From assembly GCA_002794775.1 (NCBI GenBank), contig NBAY01000003.1:2078732-2142731 (forward strand): a DNA stretch of 64,000 bases. The letters are read 5' to 3'. Of this stretch, positions 11,313 to 22,081 are shown one piece after another (position 1 is the first letter of the stretch; each line of letters starts with the position of its first letter). The DNA comes from Porodaedalea pini. Taxonomy: Eukaryota; Basidiomycota; Agaricomycetes; Hymenochaetales; Hymenochaetaceae. The notes below the pieces were generated by a model. The model was not told where the DNA came from and made no database searches. It saw only the letters and a list, made by a program, of their open reading frames with translations. The position numbers and the translations under genes were made by a program.

Positions 11313-12054
11313 GTGCGAGGTCGCGTATCATTTGTGGTCACGTGCAGAAAACGCGTCGCGCGGGGCGGAGTAGGACTTCTGAACTTGAATGAAACGAATG
11401 GAAGCGACTCGGAGGCACACTCCTGACGAGATTCCGAGTTTCGACTCTACGCCCACCACACACAACTTCGGCCCCTGCCTCTCTCCATCGCGATTGATTG
11501 ATTTCACACTCAAAGACGCATCATTTATTCTCGATCTATTGTTTAGACGTGGCGCAGTGGCAAAGATGTATAATCGGGACAAGCTTCGATCCAAACCACA
11601 TTTTTGCACTTAGACAAGTAAGGAATTAATTTGAATGCAGAAGATGTGCATATTCATGTAAACATGTATGGGGCCGCTACCAAGTAGAGCCCAGCGCTAA
11701 TGGGTCACAACGAATATTTTACTAGTATAAGTAGTACCACACATTACTCTATCGACCGGAGCAAAAAGGGTATACATGACATTACGAGCAATGTTGCAAT
11801 CGACAAGTAATCGACGATGCAGACACAGAAGGAGCGGGCGACCGTTAGGGGGGATGAGGCGTCTCATTCAACCAACATAAGCAGTACAAACAGAAAAACG
11901 AGAAGAAAGGTGCAATACATGTTTCAGCGGTGAATATCGGCACAGCGGAGGCAACAAGAAAAGGAAAGCAAGTGGAGAATAAACAAACTTAAGCCGACCC
12001 TTTCAAGCAAAAAGACTGTAGAGAGCAAGATCCCGTGCAAATGGGTGTTTCCCG

Positions 12055-13275
12055 TCACTCGCCCGCGGCGTCCCCGCCGGCTGTACCGCCGCTTGAAGTC
12101 GCAGCGGCCGTCGCGTTCTTCTTATTCTTGCTGCCCTTCGGGCGCCCACGCGGCCGTTTCCCGGGTGTATCGACTGCGACAGGCTCCGCAGCCGTGCGCT
12201 TAGCGCCCGTGGACGCAGGGGGGGTGGCTTCCACGCTCGGAGGCGCACCGTTAAGCCGGCGCTCGTTGAGGTATCTGTTAGTCGGGAAAGAGTTGTCAGT
12301 TAAATCACATCGAAGAAGCAAGATGTGAAGTCAGGAAATAAGATCGTGGAAGAAATACGGACGCTGAGTTCTTGTCCTCGAGAGTTTGCTGCAAATTTGG
12401 CACAGGGGGCTGCCCCAATTCCGCCCGCAGCGCGTCGACTTCGCGCTTCGCGATGGCATATTCTCCATCACTGATAGCCTGTATTTTTGCACGCAGGTCT
12501 GAGCATCTGTGAAGAATTCGTCAATGGTGCATCAGATACGGCCTGGATGATGCGTACTCCTTGTTTATCGAGGTCTCCATTAAGTCCGCCTACGTGATGA
12601 AGGGGTTAGACGGACACAGGGGTCAGTAGATGTGCAAAACGAGCCTTGTCACGGTCTTCGTTCACCTGGTATGAGATTATCAGTTCACGGGCGTCTTCTT
12701 TGTGCGTTCTCACTTACCTGTCGCAGGCAATTCAGTAACCTAGTCCGCTCACTTTCCAGCCTGCACTGCACTGTGAAATTTTATTCCTGCAATTCTCCAA
12801 CCAAGCACTCTTACCGATTCTTCTCCTCCTTGATATCTTGCAGGGCTTTGTTTTTCGTCTCGAGCTGCGTGTGCGCGGAGAGTATATGAGCGGTGTGAAG
12901 CTGCAGTGTCAACGCATGCTTTCTATGAGCGTAAACACGCAAGTTAGACGTGTCAAGAACCAAGTAGATTCAAACTCACTTCAGTTCTGCAGTCTTAGCA
13001 AGGTGCACCAAGTTCTTCGTCCAGTCACCTTGTGCGACGAGCGGGGACGACTGGTTCTGGTTCTGGTTTTGATTCTGACTTGAGCTACTCGTCTGCTGCG
13101 TATACGTGTCATTCGGTGCGACAGTCGCCGCTGGGGCCGGCGTCGGAGTTTGTTGAGGTTGCTGCTGCTGTTGCTGCTGCTGGGGCGCAGGCGGGTGCAC
13201 AGGAGATTGGGGAGGCACGTAGTGCTGCATGACAGGCGCGTACTGCATGTACGGGTTGTGTTGGTGCAACGACAT
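12055..13275 (-). CDS. AT-hook coiled-coil nuclear protein
   Basis: Probable DNA-binding nuclear protein of unknown process. The chosen start gives MSLHQHNPYMQYAPVMQHY, followed by a Pro/Gln-rich segment with a poly-Gln run and an Asn/Gln repeat. A helical, charged segment comes next (WTKNLVHLAKTAELK, then KHALTLQLHTAHILSAH, NKALQDIKEEKNR, ALRAELGQ), consistent with a coiled coil. The C-terminus carries an AT-hook, KRPRGRPKGSKNKK. It is split by about six short introns; junctions I could trace include KTAELK|GTGAGT and a CTAACAG acceptor before YLNERRLNG. The last donor (GC|GTCCGT) is weak but keeps frame. Family knowledge: AT-hooks bind the minor groove of AT-rich DNA. Exon limits between 12480 and 12800 are approximate. 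Confidence 0.7.
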
Positions 13276-14385
13276 CGGTATCAGAGCGACAGCAGGCGCG
13301 GGGGACGCAGCTCGGACCAAAATATCTGAATTGACATGGCCGGCTCTGTGTCAGTGGCAAGCGCGAGGGCGATGGGGTAGAACGAGCCTGTGGGACTTGG
13401 CGACTGTATGCGTCTGCGCGAATCGAAGGGAATATGTTGTGGTCACAGCCGTCAGTGTAAAGTGCTGGTTTTGCGGCTCAGAGTTTGAGGGGTCCTCGGC
13501 AATTCCCCCCGAAGAGTCTTCTTTTGGAAAACTACACTTTCAACTTCTCTATCCTTTGAGCAATGACTATTATTCAATGAATGCCATCTTTCAATGTATG
13601 TTTCCTCATTAATGATATGATCGCACTAGTACTGTTACATCTGGATTGCTCTGCGATGGATTCAGTGCACCTCCCCCATCATCCGCGTAAATTGTTGCTG
13701 TGAGCATCGAGTCAAGGTCCGAGCATACCGTCGCACGAAGGTACGTTTTGTTTCGAAACGCTAGAGTTCGAGAAGCTCCCACCGTTTTAGTTGACAGGCC
13801 GGTTCGTTTTGGACTTGTTGGACTGCTCGCCAAGCGCTGTGCATGAAATGCTGCGAAATGCTTTACGGACCCTACGCTTGCCCGTGAAAATTTGTTCCTG
13901 TGGTCATGTACTGTGTCTGCAAAGCCTGTCGAACACTGGCCCGGCGTTTACAGCTTCATCAAACACAGGCCTCCGGTGCCAGAGGGCAAGCCTTTGCATT
14001 CATTGACGGTCTACAGTATCTTGATATCGCCGTGGTGATATACAATGCTGTGTTACATATTCTTTATCCTGTGCATGACTCGTTATCAACATGTGGCCAT
14101 AGCCTCAACAATTACTGGAACTCCTTGTACTAGTTTTACAGGGTTTTAGCAGGAGAAGAAAGAACATTGGTACTTTCGGGCAATCTTCATCAGTGTTCGC
14201 AGTAGATGACTCAAACTTGAAACTTTAAAGCATAGGGTGTTTGAGCAAATCTTCTCTTGCTCCGACCTTGAAGTGCAGCGTACATGCAAAGGCCTCGAGG
14301 CCTGTATATCTTAGTCCTATCTGCAGAGCACACTGCTTCACCCCTTCAAGTCGGTCACTACGAGCAGCCGTGCAACGATTCGACG
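13276..14385. other. divergent intergenic region, AT-hook / BTB genes
   Basis: About 1.1 kb between two head-to-head genes with no convincing frame. It contains a GCACTAGTACTG motif at 13623-13634, shared with other non-coding sites in the window. It presumably carries both promoters. Confidence 0.5.
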
Positions 14386-15186
14386 ATGGCGATCCACCGA
14401 GACAAAAACTATTACTTTAGCCCGCTCATCACATTTCAGGTAATTATTCACAGGAAATGATTGATTGCATTGCGGCCATTGCTTATAGTCATTGTAGGTG
14501 GAAGAAACGATCTTTCAGGTTCCTCGCAAAGAATTCGTGGAACAATCTGAGGTCTTTGCAAATATGTTTGCGATGCCATCAGGAGAGGACGATGGAGGAC
14601 GGAGCGATGAACATCCTTTACGTCTCGAAGGTGTCAATTCCAATGATTTCCGTGCCTTTTTGAAGGCACTGTACCCCAGGTAAGCACCAACCATTCATTG
14701 AACTCATCTGGAAAGATCGTTCAATAGCTATGAGCTCTGCAGGCCTGCGCTCTTCCGGATGAGCCTCTCACAGATGCAGAACTGGAGGTGGCATTGCACT
14801 TGGCGAAAATGTGGTGCTTCGATGAATTTCGAAAAGTCCTGATCGAAAGCCTCGATTCGCTGAACCTTACACCTTCGCGCATGCTTCAACTCGCTCGCAT
14901 TCACGACATACGACAATGGTACAAGCCAAAGCTGCGGCTTCTCGCATTGCGCCAGTCTGGTCTAACGCTCGACGAAGGGAAGCAACTTGGGTCCGATTTA
15001 GCAGTCATGGTTTCCAGTTTGCGAGATGAAAGGTATAATGGCATTGTTAAGTATAGCACTTCGATTGCGACAAATCAACAATATGTCTCCGGCCGTGATA
15101 CCGAAGCACAGAGCAGAGTCAGAGCGGAACGTCTTATAGACGAAAAGTTGGCAGAATTTTCTCAATTCCATTACTGGGACGATTAA
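14386..15186 (+). CDS. BTB/POZ domain protein, possibly frame-disrupted
   Basis: BTB-domain protein of a type common in mushroom-forming fungi; these are protein-interaction modules, some acting as Cullin-3 adaptors. Exon 1 (14386-14439) begins MAIHRDKNYYFSPLITFQ; an intron at 14440-14497 leads to VEETIFQVPRKEFVEQSEVF and FRAFLKALYP, the BTB core. A last exon carries LPDEPLTDAELEVALHLAKM and continues to the stop. The natural second intron (GTAAGC at 14680 to CTGCAG at 14742) joins exons in incompatible phase: exon 2 ends with two spare bases while the downstream frame needs none. No alternative GT or AG nearby fixes this. Either the gene has a frameshift, the sequence has an error, or splicing is unusual. 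It is convergent with the ORC6-like gene. Confidence 0.65.
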
Positions 15187-15505
15187 CATACAAAGCTCGC
15201 ACATAGAATATCATCTTTAGCCATGTGTGCCTTGATGCTCATTAAGACTCACTCTCTGAGTAAGCTCCTTACCACAGCAGTGTATGGTTAAATGTCTGCG
15301 ACATGCAGTCTACTTGAACCATCCTGTGACATCTAATGATGCGTGATTCATAAAGAATCGCCGAACCCAGAGATCTGTGTTATGAGTCTTAGCTCTGCGG
15401 AGTATTTCTTTTTCTCCTTCGATCGTTTGAGCAAAAATGGAAAGCTATTCAGAGCAGGTGAGGAAAATCTTTTGTATAAAAATTATGGGCGGTATGATAC
15501 AGTAC
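15187..15505. other. convergent 3' region, BTB / ORC6-like
   Basis: 319 bp between convergent genes; it should hold both 3' untranslated regions. No other signal seen. Confidence 0.4.
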
Positions 15506-16099
15506 CTAGTGATTTGCCAGTTTTCCAAAAGGATCTCCATATTTCTCCATCAGAGCCTTCATATTTTTCTCACAGATCTCCCACTCGCGCAAGACTCTAG
15601 GGTCCCGATAATGATAGAATAGCCTGTCCGCTAGAACAGGTTGGTTATGACGGCACGGCGGTGGCTTGACTTCCTCAACTTCAGACGATTCAGAATCAGC
15701 TCCAGCCTCGGCCTCCACTTGAGCATCTTCCATCTCGACGTCGCTGCCTGCTGTACGACTCGGATAGTTCACGAGTGCACCACGGACTGTCTTGAGCGCA
15801 GCTTCGAAGTCCTTTGGTCTCAGACACGAGACATCCTGAGCGACCTTCTTTATGACATCGTTATTTCCTAGTCTGTATCCTCTATCTCAGAATAAGTGTA
15901 AAGCAGCGTCAGAGTTTACTGACCTTTCTGAAGCTAGCAATGCACAAATGGCAGGGAGGGCATTCGCCTTCTTGCCCAGATCGTGACCAGAGCCAGGTCC
16001 CGTCTTCGACCGCGCGACGTTAAGCAGCTCCTTAGCAGCTCTGAGAGTTTCTTCTTTACCGCAGATCCGTATGAGTTGCTGTTGGTATGCAGCAGCCAT
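15506..16099 (-). CDS. ORC6-like protein (origin recognition complex)
   Basis: Likely subunit 6 of the origin recognition complex, which marks replication origins. Exon 1 (16099-15924) encodes MAAAYQQQLIRICGKEETLR, then a helical segment ending ALPAICALLASE. An intron at 15923-15873 is followed by RLGNNDVIKKVAQDVSC and LRPKDFEAALKTVRGAL. The pattern (LLxxARxKTG, CALLASERLG, then a Phe/Leu-rich helix) resembles the first TFIIB-like cyclin fold of ORC6. After it come an acidic stretch (DVEMEDAQVEAEAGADSESS) and a short basic and aromatic tail. The predicted 180 aa is short: family members usually have a second fold and exceed 250 aa, so a 3' exon may be missing. Upstream, around 16134, the AACGCGA motif resembles an MBF/E2F-type site. 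The family call is by eye only. Confidence 0.6.
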
Positions 16100-16371
16100 T
16101 GCACGTTATGCAAGCGATAGTTAAGAGGATGTTGAACGCGAAAGACTCGTGGCTTTGTTATGTTCAGGGGAGGCTCTTACGCGCCCTCGTCATGTGACAC
16201 TATTAGACGAGTCTTGAAGATTTTATCCTCATTGGCCGTTTACAATCATTTATAAGGATAAATACAAGACCTTAGATGCCCGAATCACGTTAAGTACGAA
16301 TCAGATGATGGCCCATATTATCGTGTGAGACTGTTCGCTGTTCGGTACATTACAGAACGGCTTTATTGACA

Positions 16372-17268
16372 TTATTGTCCTTCCGCAGGCTCGCTGGTAG
16401 AGCTCACAAGACTTTCAGCCATAGGATTCTTTCCTTGATCGCCTCCATTCACATACTCGAACTTTCGAGAATCTAGAGTGAAGGTTACTGGACCCTAGTA
16501 TACACACAGACTTGAGTGAATGAATCAGGACATGGTCAGAGACAGACTTACTTCGTTCGTCAAGCTCACGTTCATCATAGCGCCAAACTTTCCATCTGAT
16601 AAAAGTCATCGAGCGAGATTCGCGATCGAGAAGACTCAAAGCGCACCTTTTATTTTGTCTGCATTATAGAGAGTACCGAGTCGGGCGAGCAGCGAAGCAT
16701 ATAGCTGGCGCGATTGGTCTCCGCCCTTGCGTCGCCAATTTAGAGAATAGGTTCGAGCCAATCTAGTTCTCGTACATACCATTGCGCGATGGAAATCCGG
16801 TTTGTTGCCCTTCGTTGTATTCGCCATGAGGGTAAACTGCGAGATGCAAAGGATTTCTCCTTCTATATCCTTGATATTCTTCTTCCACATAATCGACGGA
16901 TTTGCAGTATCATTGAATACACGAAGGGAAAGGCTGTACAATGGAGAGAATGGTTGAGCATTTTATCTACTGGCCAAAAGAATCAGCCTGCATTTTGTTC
17001 GCAATCTGTTGTATATCTGCCTCTGTGTCATCTAACACAGTCCATCGATTTCAGAATCTCTCAGATGTACAGAGTAGGACAATGTCTCACCAGTACCGAT
17101 ACCCACGAGTACCATGAGACCTTGAGATATCTTCGAAATCATCTCGTTTTCGACTGTAATGTTGAAGGTAAATCTGAGTCCCGAGCTCATTGACATGCTC
17201 TATCGCACGAGAAAGGAGTCCTTGCCTGTGACCGAAGCACTCACAACCCGTTGTATTATGGCGCGCAT
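16372..17268 (-). CDS. DTD1: D-aminoacyl-tRNA deacylase
   Basis: Hydrolyses D-amino acids wrongly attached to tRNA; a cytosolic proofreading enzyme. The start reads MRAIIQRVVSASVTVENEM as in the family. Both signature motifs are present: ISQFTLMA with the catalytic-pocket SQ, and NEGPVTFTLDS (the NxGPVT motif with cross-subunit Gly-cisPro). The order after splicing is GLMVLVGIGTDDTEADIQ, SLRVFND, KGNKPDFHRAMGGDQSRQLY, then KDGKFGAMMNV; the C-terminal tail is Ser/Glu-rich. There are about seven exons. Introns at 17225-17153 (AG|GCAAGG) and 16991-16934 (AT|GCAGGC) need GC donors to keep frame; the others, e.g. 17090-17032 and 16779-16726, are GT-AG. It shares a 142 bp head-to-head promoter with the cyclophilin gene. 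Length and motifs match the family well. Confidence 0.9.
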
Positions 17269-17410
17269 TTTTGTTCAATGAGTAGAAAAGTGCAGTAGGT
17301 TTTGTGGAAGTAAGTTCCAAACAAAGGTCAAGCAAGACTGATTCAGAGATGATCGACGTGTGAAGCCGAATTGCTCTTTTGCCGCCGACAGCCTCATCCT
17401 AAATTCAAAC
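17269..17410. promoter_or_regulatory. shared divergent promoter, DTD1 / cyclophilin
   Basis: Only 142 bp separate the two start codons, so both transcripts must start here or inside the other's leader. No clear TATA box is seen. Confidence 0.6.
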
Positions 17411-18118
17411 ATGTCGAGCTCGGACTCTGTTGTCCTCGAAACGAGCATGGGAGATATTCAGCTCGAGCTCTACTGGGAACATGCACCGAAGGTACGAAGC
17501 ATTTCAATTATCTGCCGACGTTCAGGACTAACTGGGTGCCCAAACAGACATGCAAGAATTTTGCCGAATTGGCACGAAGGGGTTACTACAACGGCGTCGT
17601 CTTTCACAGAATAATTTCGGACTTCATGGTCCAAGGTGGCGACCCCACTGGAACGGGTCGCGGTGGGACGAGCATTTATGGCCAGAAGTTGTATGTCAAG
17701 CCGTCGCGTCTTTCATAGTTGCGGTCTCAAAATGGGCCCCACAGCGAGGACGAGATTCATCCTGATCTGCGGTTTACCGGCGCAGGGATCCTAGCAATGG
17801 CCAACTCAGGCCCTAACACGAATGGTAAGGCCGCGTCTACCCGCAGGACGTTCATCTTCGTCATGCCGCGTGCTAACCTTGATACAAAGGTTCTCAATTC
17901 TTCTTAACACTGGCACCAACTCCATTCCTTGACAACAAACACACGATCTTCGGCCGTGTGAGCTCAGGAATGCGCATCGTGCAGCGGCTGGGTGCGGTCG
18001 CAGTCAACGCGCAGGACAGGTGCGCACCGCTTATTGTCCTCACTTATCGACGTCTTATCGCTCTTCCCCGTGTAGACCACTGGAAGACGTAAAGATTCAC
18101 AAGGCGCGTGTTGTTTGA
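17411..18118 (+). CDS. cyclophilin-type peptidyl-prolyl isomerase, PPIL1-like
   Basis: Catalyses cis-trans isomerisation of Xaa-Pro bonds; PPIL1 orthologues work in the spliceosome. Exon 1 (17411-17491) encodes [20 protein letters not shown] and ends at EHAPK. Then come [36 protein letters not shown] (catalytic Arg of FHR and the QGGD loop), [20 protein letters not shown], and [15 protein letters not shown]. The residue where cyclophilin A has the cyclosporin-binding Trp is His here (KHTIFG), as in PPIL1-type cyclophilins. The protein ends IHKARVV. Five exons with four GT-AG introns give about 160 aa, the usual PPIL1 size. Phases at all junctions agree. It is convergent with CDC4 and divergent from DTD1. 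Confidence 0.92.
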
Positions 18119-18879
18119 AAGCGACCGCGTAGAGTTTCCCACCAACATAGATATACAAATTGAATCCTCTCCATGGGCACCGATGACCGCTGGAATATTC
18201 TGTTGGTGGGTTGCGTCCATGGAGTGCGATATCAAGGAGGACAGTACTGTCTTCTGCGACATGCTTTCAAAGAAAGTTTTGGTAGATCCCGTGCGGCGCT
18301 CCGCAAAGGGCTTCGACACATATATCTAATAAGCCGAAGGTTATTCGCTTTTTTGTTAATAGCGAAACTTAAGTCACAGAAGCAAGAAGACATTGCACTC
18401 TTTCCATCATGTCATATAGTCTGACAGTTGCCGTAAATCACATGTTCTATTCAACGATTGCTCAGAAGTTGCGACGGCCGACACGAAGCCTTGCTTATCG
18501 AGTCGTCCCTGGGTCCTAACAGGCGTTTTTCCTAGGAGCATTCTGGACTTCGCACAAGATCGTAGATCCATCCCCCCAGCAACGACTTTAAACTCTGTAC
18601 AGCCTCGCGCACTCCAGTCCGAAGATACGATATGAAGAATTCAATGTTTATTGCATTCCCTTCTTCTGGACCAATTGCATTTCTTGATGCGATACCGAAG
18701 AACTACATATGAATAAATCTTGATCAGAGCTACCAAAATACATAAAACGGAGAGAAGGGTGGGGAGTGAATAGAGCCACAGTGCGATGCGTGCGGAGCCC
18801 GTGAGAACAGATAACGACAGCAGATGGCGGCGGAGAAAAGCGACGGGATACGACGATCGCCCGTCAGAGGTCTGCGAGC
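18119..18879. other. convergent 3' region, cyclophilin / CDC4
   Basis: 761 bp between convergent genes. A minus-strand frame (18641-18883) contains a hydrophobic stretch but has no ATG and overlaps the CDC4 stop; I do not call it. No other feature seen. Confidence 0.4.
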
Positions 18880-21686
18880 TCACCGTTTCCGTACATTGCG
18901 CACACGAGGTCGCGTCGGCGTCTCCTCGCTGACAGGGAGGATACGAGATGGGATCTTGACCGAGATGTCCTGCACGGAATCCGCATCCATGGCTTCTGGG
19001 ATGGTAGCCATGCTTGAGCCCTCTCCCAAATTGCTATCCGCCCATATATGCCTGCCCACCGGTATGTGAGAGGTCTTCCTTCTGTTGATCGGCGTATCAT
19101 AGTCCCAAACAGGCCCGCGAGATCTGTCCTGTTCGCTCTCATCCGCATCGAGCTCGTCATCACCCATCTCTGGCTCTGAGGGAAGAACTTCCAGATCCTG
19201 GTCCATAGCATCTGCGTCAGCCTGATCATGGTCTTCGTCGTCCTCATCCTCGTCTGAGCTGTCATCGTAGAGGCCGCCAGCGGGTTCGCCAATCCACTCG
19301 TCATCATCACCGTCACGGCCGAAGTCCCAGACATCCAGCACAGTAGCATCCGTGCGATTGCTGGCGGCGACACACCAACGACCCTCGAAAACGACCTGCC
19401 ATACACCGTTGATGCCAGTAAGGAGATCACGGACAAAGGACCCGTCTCTCAAGTCCCACATCTTTAGGGTTCCATCAGAACCACTGAGCACTTTGAACTC
19501 GTCATGCTGGAAGCAGGTAATCGCGCCAGTGTGGGCCTGAAGAGAATGTCTGAGTTCGCCAGTATCGGCATCCCAAACTCGCAAGCTCGAGTCGGCGGCT
19601 GCAGAAACTAGATAGGAAGGCGAGAGCCCGAGCAAGCCGACCAATGACGTATGCCCGACGAGGGTATGCACACATTGTCCAGTGCTCAGATTCCAGACAC
19701 GCACAGTGCCGTCCATGGAACCCGAGCACGCTTGGTCACGTATTGGGTCCAGAACAACCGAGTAAACTGTTTCATATATCAATTCATCTGTGTTTGGGGT
19801 GATATGAAAGAATATGGACCTTTTTGTGAGTGGCCGACAAGAACCCACTTCGACTGTCCCGAAATGATGTCCCACACACGGACAGTACAATCGTAGCTGC
19901 CTGACACAAGCGTGCGGCCCCGCGCAGCCAGAGCTCGCACTGCGTGGTCATGCCCCTCAAGTAGTTGTTTGTGATACGGATTCTCTTCGACATCTTCCTA
20001 TCATATACATGAAACATCAGAAGACGCTTGGATAAACTTCAATAACATATTTACCTCAGAAGGGTCACCTTCAGTTTCATCCGCTCCGTAGCATCGGTAC
20101 TCCTCTTCACCAGGCTTAGGTAGTGTCCACACCCGCAAAGAGTGGTCACGACTTCCGGTAACAATCAATGGCCGCTTCGGCCAACGCTCGCGGCGTGTGA
20201 TGCCGTCGTCGTCTGTCCACTCGACCATCTCGGGCTTGACAATAGATAAGCATCTGACAGTGCTCGTATGGCCCCCGAAAACATGGGTGCATTTACCCGT
20301 CTTCAGGTCCCAGATTCGTACAGTGCGGTCAGTTGATCCAGAAACGAGTGTATCTTTGGTAGCAGCGAGAGCCCAGACACCACCCTGATGTCCTTCCAAC
20401 GAACGAATTAATTGCCCGGTAGTTGGTGAATACACGTGTATTGAGTTGTCATCTGAAGCCGAAATTATCCTTCCATGAGAGAATATTAAACATGTTACAA
20501 CATGAGAACCATGAGCGGGAAATGTTATCCGCTTCGGATTGTTGTTCTTCAACCAAGAGGTACGAGTTAGGTGGCGAGACTTGAATAATATCTTGTATGG
20601 ATGCGGTAATGGTAAAGCATCAGGTGCTGGTAGTCCGGCCTTGCGTCGCAGTGACATGATATGTTTCGAGAAAAGATATTCGCTTTCGCCTCCGAACCAT
20701 ATCTTTGTCGACTTCATAAGATCCTGCCAAAGAATCGAATCCGAATCTATAACCGCCCTCCATGCCTTTGAAACGCGAGAAGCACGTGCAAGTGTAGAGA
20801 ATGGCAGGAAGCTCAGGACGTGTGATACCAACTCTCGAGGTAGAAGAGTGAGGAAGTCGCGAGCTAATGTGGGTGTGAGCACAGATTGAAGAGTCCGAAG
20901 GACGGGTAACGGTGAATGACGGAGGAACGTAAGGAGAACGTGTGATTGTAATGCTGCAGGTAAGGCAGTGAAATGGCTAAGGAGAGAAGGGAGTGTCATC
21001 AGAGTTGTCAAAGCCACATCTGGTTGTATTGGTGCTTGGGGTTGGGGCGAAGAAGCACCGCTGGGAGGCGCTGATGGCCAGATGCTTTGTGGGGGTGGCG
21101 AGCCGGTCGGAGAGGGGAGAGGCGAAGGGGGTGCAGCAGCAGTTGAAGCATTGATCTGAAGCGTCCCTAGATGCGTTCCCCTTGGTTTCTTCCGGGGAGG
21201 AGGACTATTGGTGGCTTCCTCTACCCCTTGCATGACTATGTCATTACTGTGCGATCGTTTCTTGCCAAAACGCTCTACAGCTTCCTGGAGTCCGACGAGC
21301 TTATCCTGATCCGCATTGTCATCCTCTTTAACCAAATGCCACCCTCTCCCGCACACTACCTCCTCCTCATCATGCATGTCATCGTCGCCGTCGTCACCAT
21401 CACGAAATGTGGCACGTGTGCCTCCCGGAAATGTGATAGGAAAGCGACGCAAGGAGGATGGCAGTGAGGCATTAAGCAACGGGTAGAGCTTCGGATCCTT
21501 CGGGGAAGAGGGTGGTGGGAGAGAGGGTAGGGGGATGGGAGCGTATGTTGTGGTCGTTGTCGTTGTCGTCACCACTCTGCAAGAAATGAACGGTTCAGCA
21601 GATGGCGAGCACAGAATTCGATGCACTCACTTAGTGGTGGAGACAGATGGGGCGAGTATGAGCGACGGGCGTTGACTAGGGCTCAT
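18880..21686 (-). CDS. CDC4: F-box/WD40 protein Cdc4 (SCF substrate receptor)
   Basis: Substrate-recognition subunit of the SCF ubiquitin ligase; binds phosphorylated targets such as cyclins and CDK inhibitors. The start (21686) gives MSPSQRPSLILAPSVSTTKV, with a first intron at the K; Thr-rich TTTTTTTTYAPI follows. Then comes a Pro/Ser-rich region with a basic patch, the F-box LLPRELVSHVLSFLPFSTLA, the linker ITFPAHGSHVVTCLIF, and about seven or eight WD40 blades (e.g. GSTDRTVRIWDLKTGKC, GSRDHSLRVWTL, GSMDGTVRVWNLSTGQC, GSDGTLKMWDLRDGS). An acidic tail and a basic end (RVRNVRKR) close the protein. Four exons: the intron after DPSE(V) starts GTAAATATG; the next intron follows VGHSQK with a GTCCAT donor. 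Roughly 870 aa. Acidic insertions (DEDEDDEDHD) in the tail are low-complexity. The whole-family architecture is clear. Confidence 0.92.
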
Positions 21687-22081
21687 GGTAAGAGCGAAAC
21701 TCTTTTGGAGGCCACACTCGGGTTCTGAGGAGACGCGTCGAGCTTGCACATACGGAGTTTGAAAGTTCACATCTTTGTCAGCTTATGTGCCGTGACAGAC
21801 CGTTAGATTTTGCTTCGCGAGGGAAACACGCATATTGATGAAATGAAAATTATGTCCTTTAGATTTAGTTGTATATCTCCCTGACATATATTGCATTTTC
21901 TTGCTGTTGTTTCATGATATCAAGGCTCATTAATTAATTAGTTGTCCATCTGCAGCTCTATTAGTGACTTGTGACGTGCTGATCTTACGAGAAAAGCAAC
22001 GTGACATTTTGGCCCCAGGCTTCTTTGGCGTCGCACTCTACCAGCGCTGCAGTCCTAGCCGCTCACGACGACGTATTGACA
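21687..22081. promoter_or_regulatory. divergent promoter, CDC4 / BuGZ
   Basis: 395 bp between head-to-head start codons of two cell-division genes. It includes an AT-rich stretch with tandem TAAT near 21930. Shared regulation is possible but unproven. Confidence 0.5.

Larger units (their letters stand above)
7034..12054. other. non-coding block between cyclin and AT-hook genes
   Basis: About 5 kb without a gene I can support. Overlapping frames of about 140 codons on both strands near 7677-8173 show no domain or splice logic. Contents: one AATATTAAT motif at 7448, microsatellites (8872-8895, 9522-9550, 9671-9704), an inverted CACTAGTACT pair (9946-10102), and the 746 bp near-palindrome (10567-11312). 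The segment next to 7033 must include the cyclin promoter; the segment just below 12055 should hold the 3' untranslated region of the AT-hook gene. Confidence 0.6.

Noticed and set aside
18641..18883. 80-codon minus-strand frame with a hydrophobic stretch
   Set aside because: No ATG start and overlap with the CDC4 stop; probably 3' untranslated sequence.
18864..19436. 190-codon minus-strand frame inside CDC4
   Set aside because: Same strand, shifted frame of the WD40/acidic tail; no domain features.
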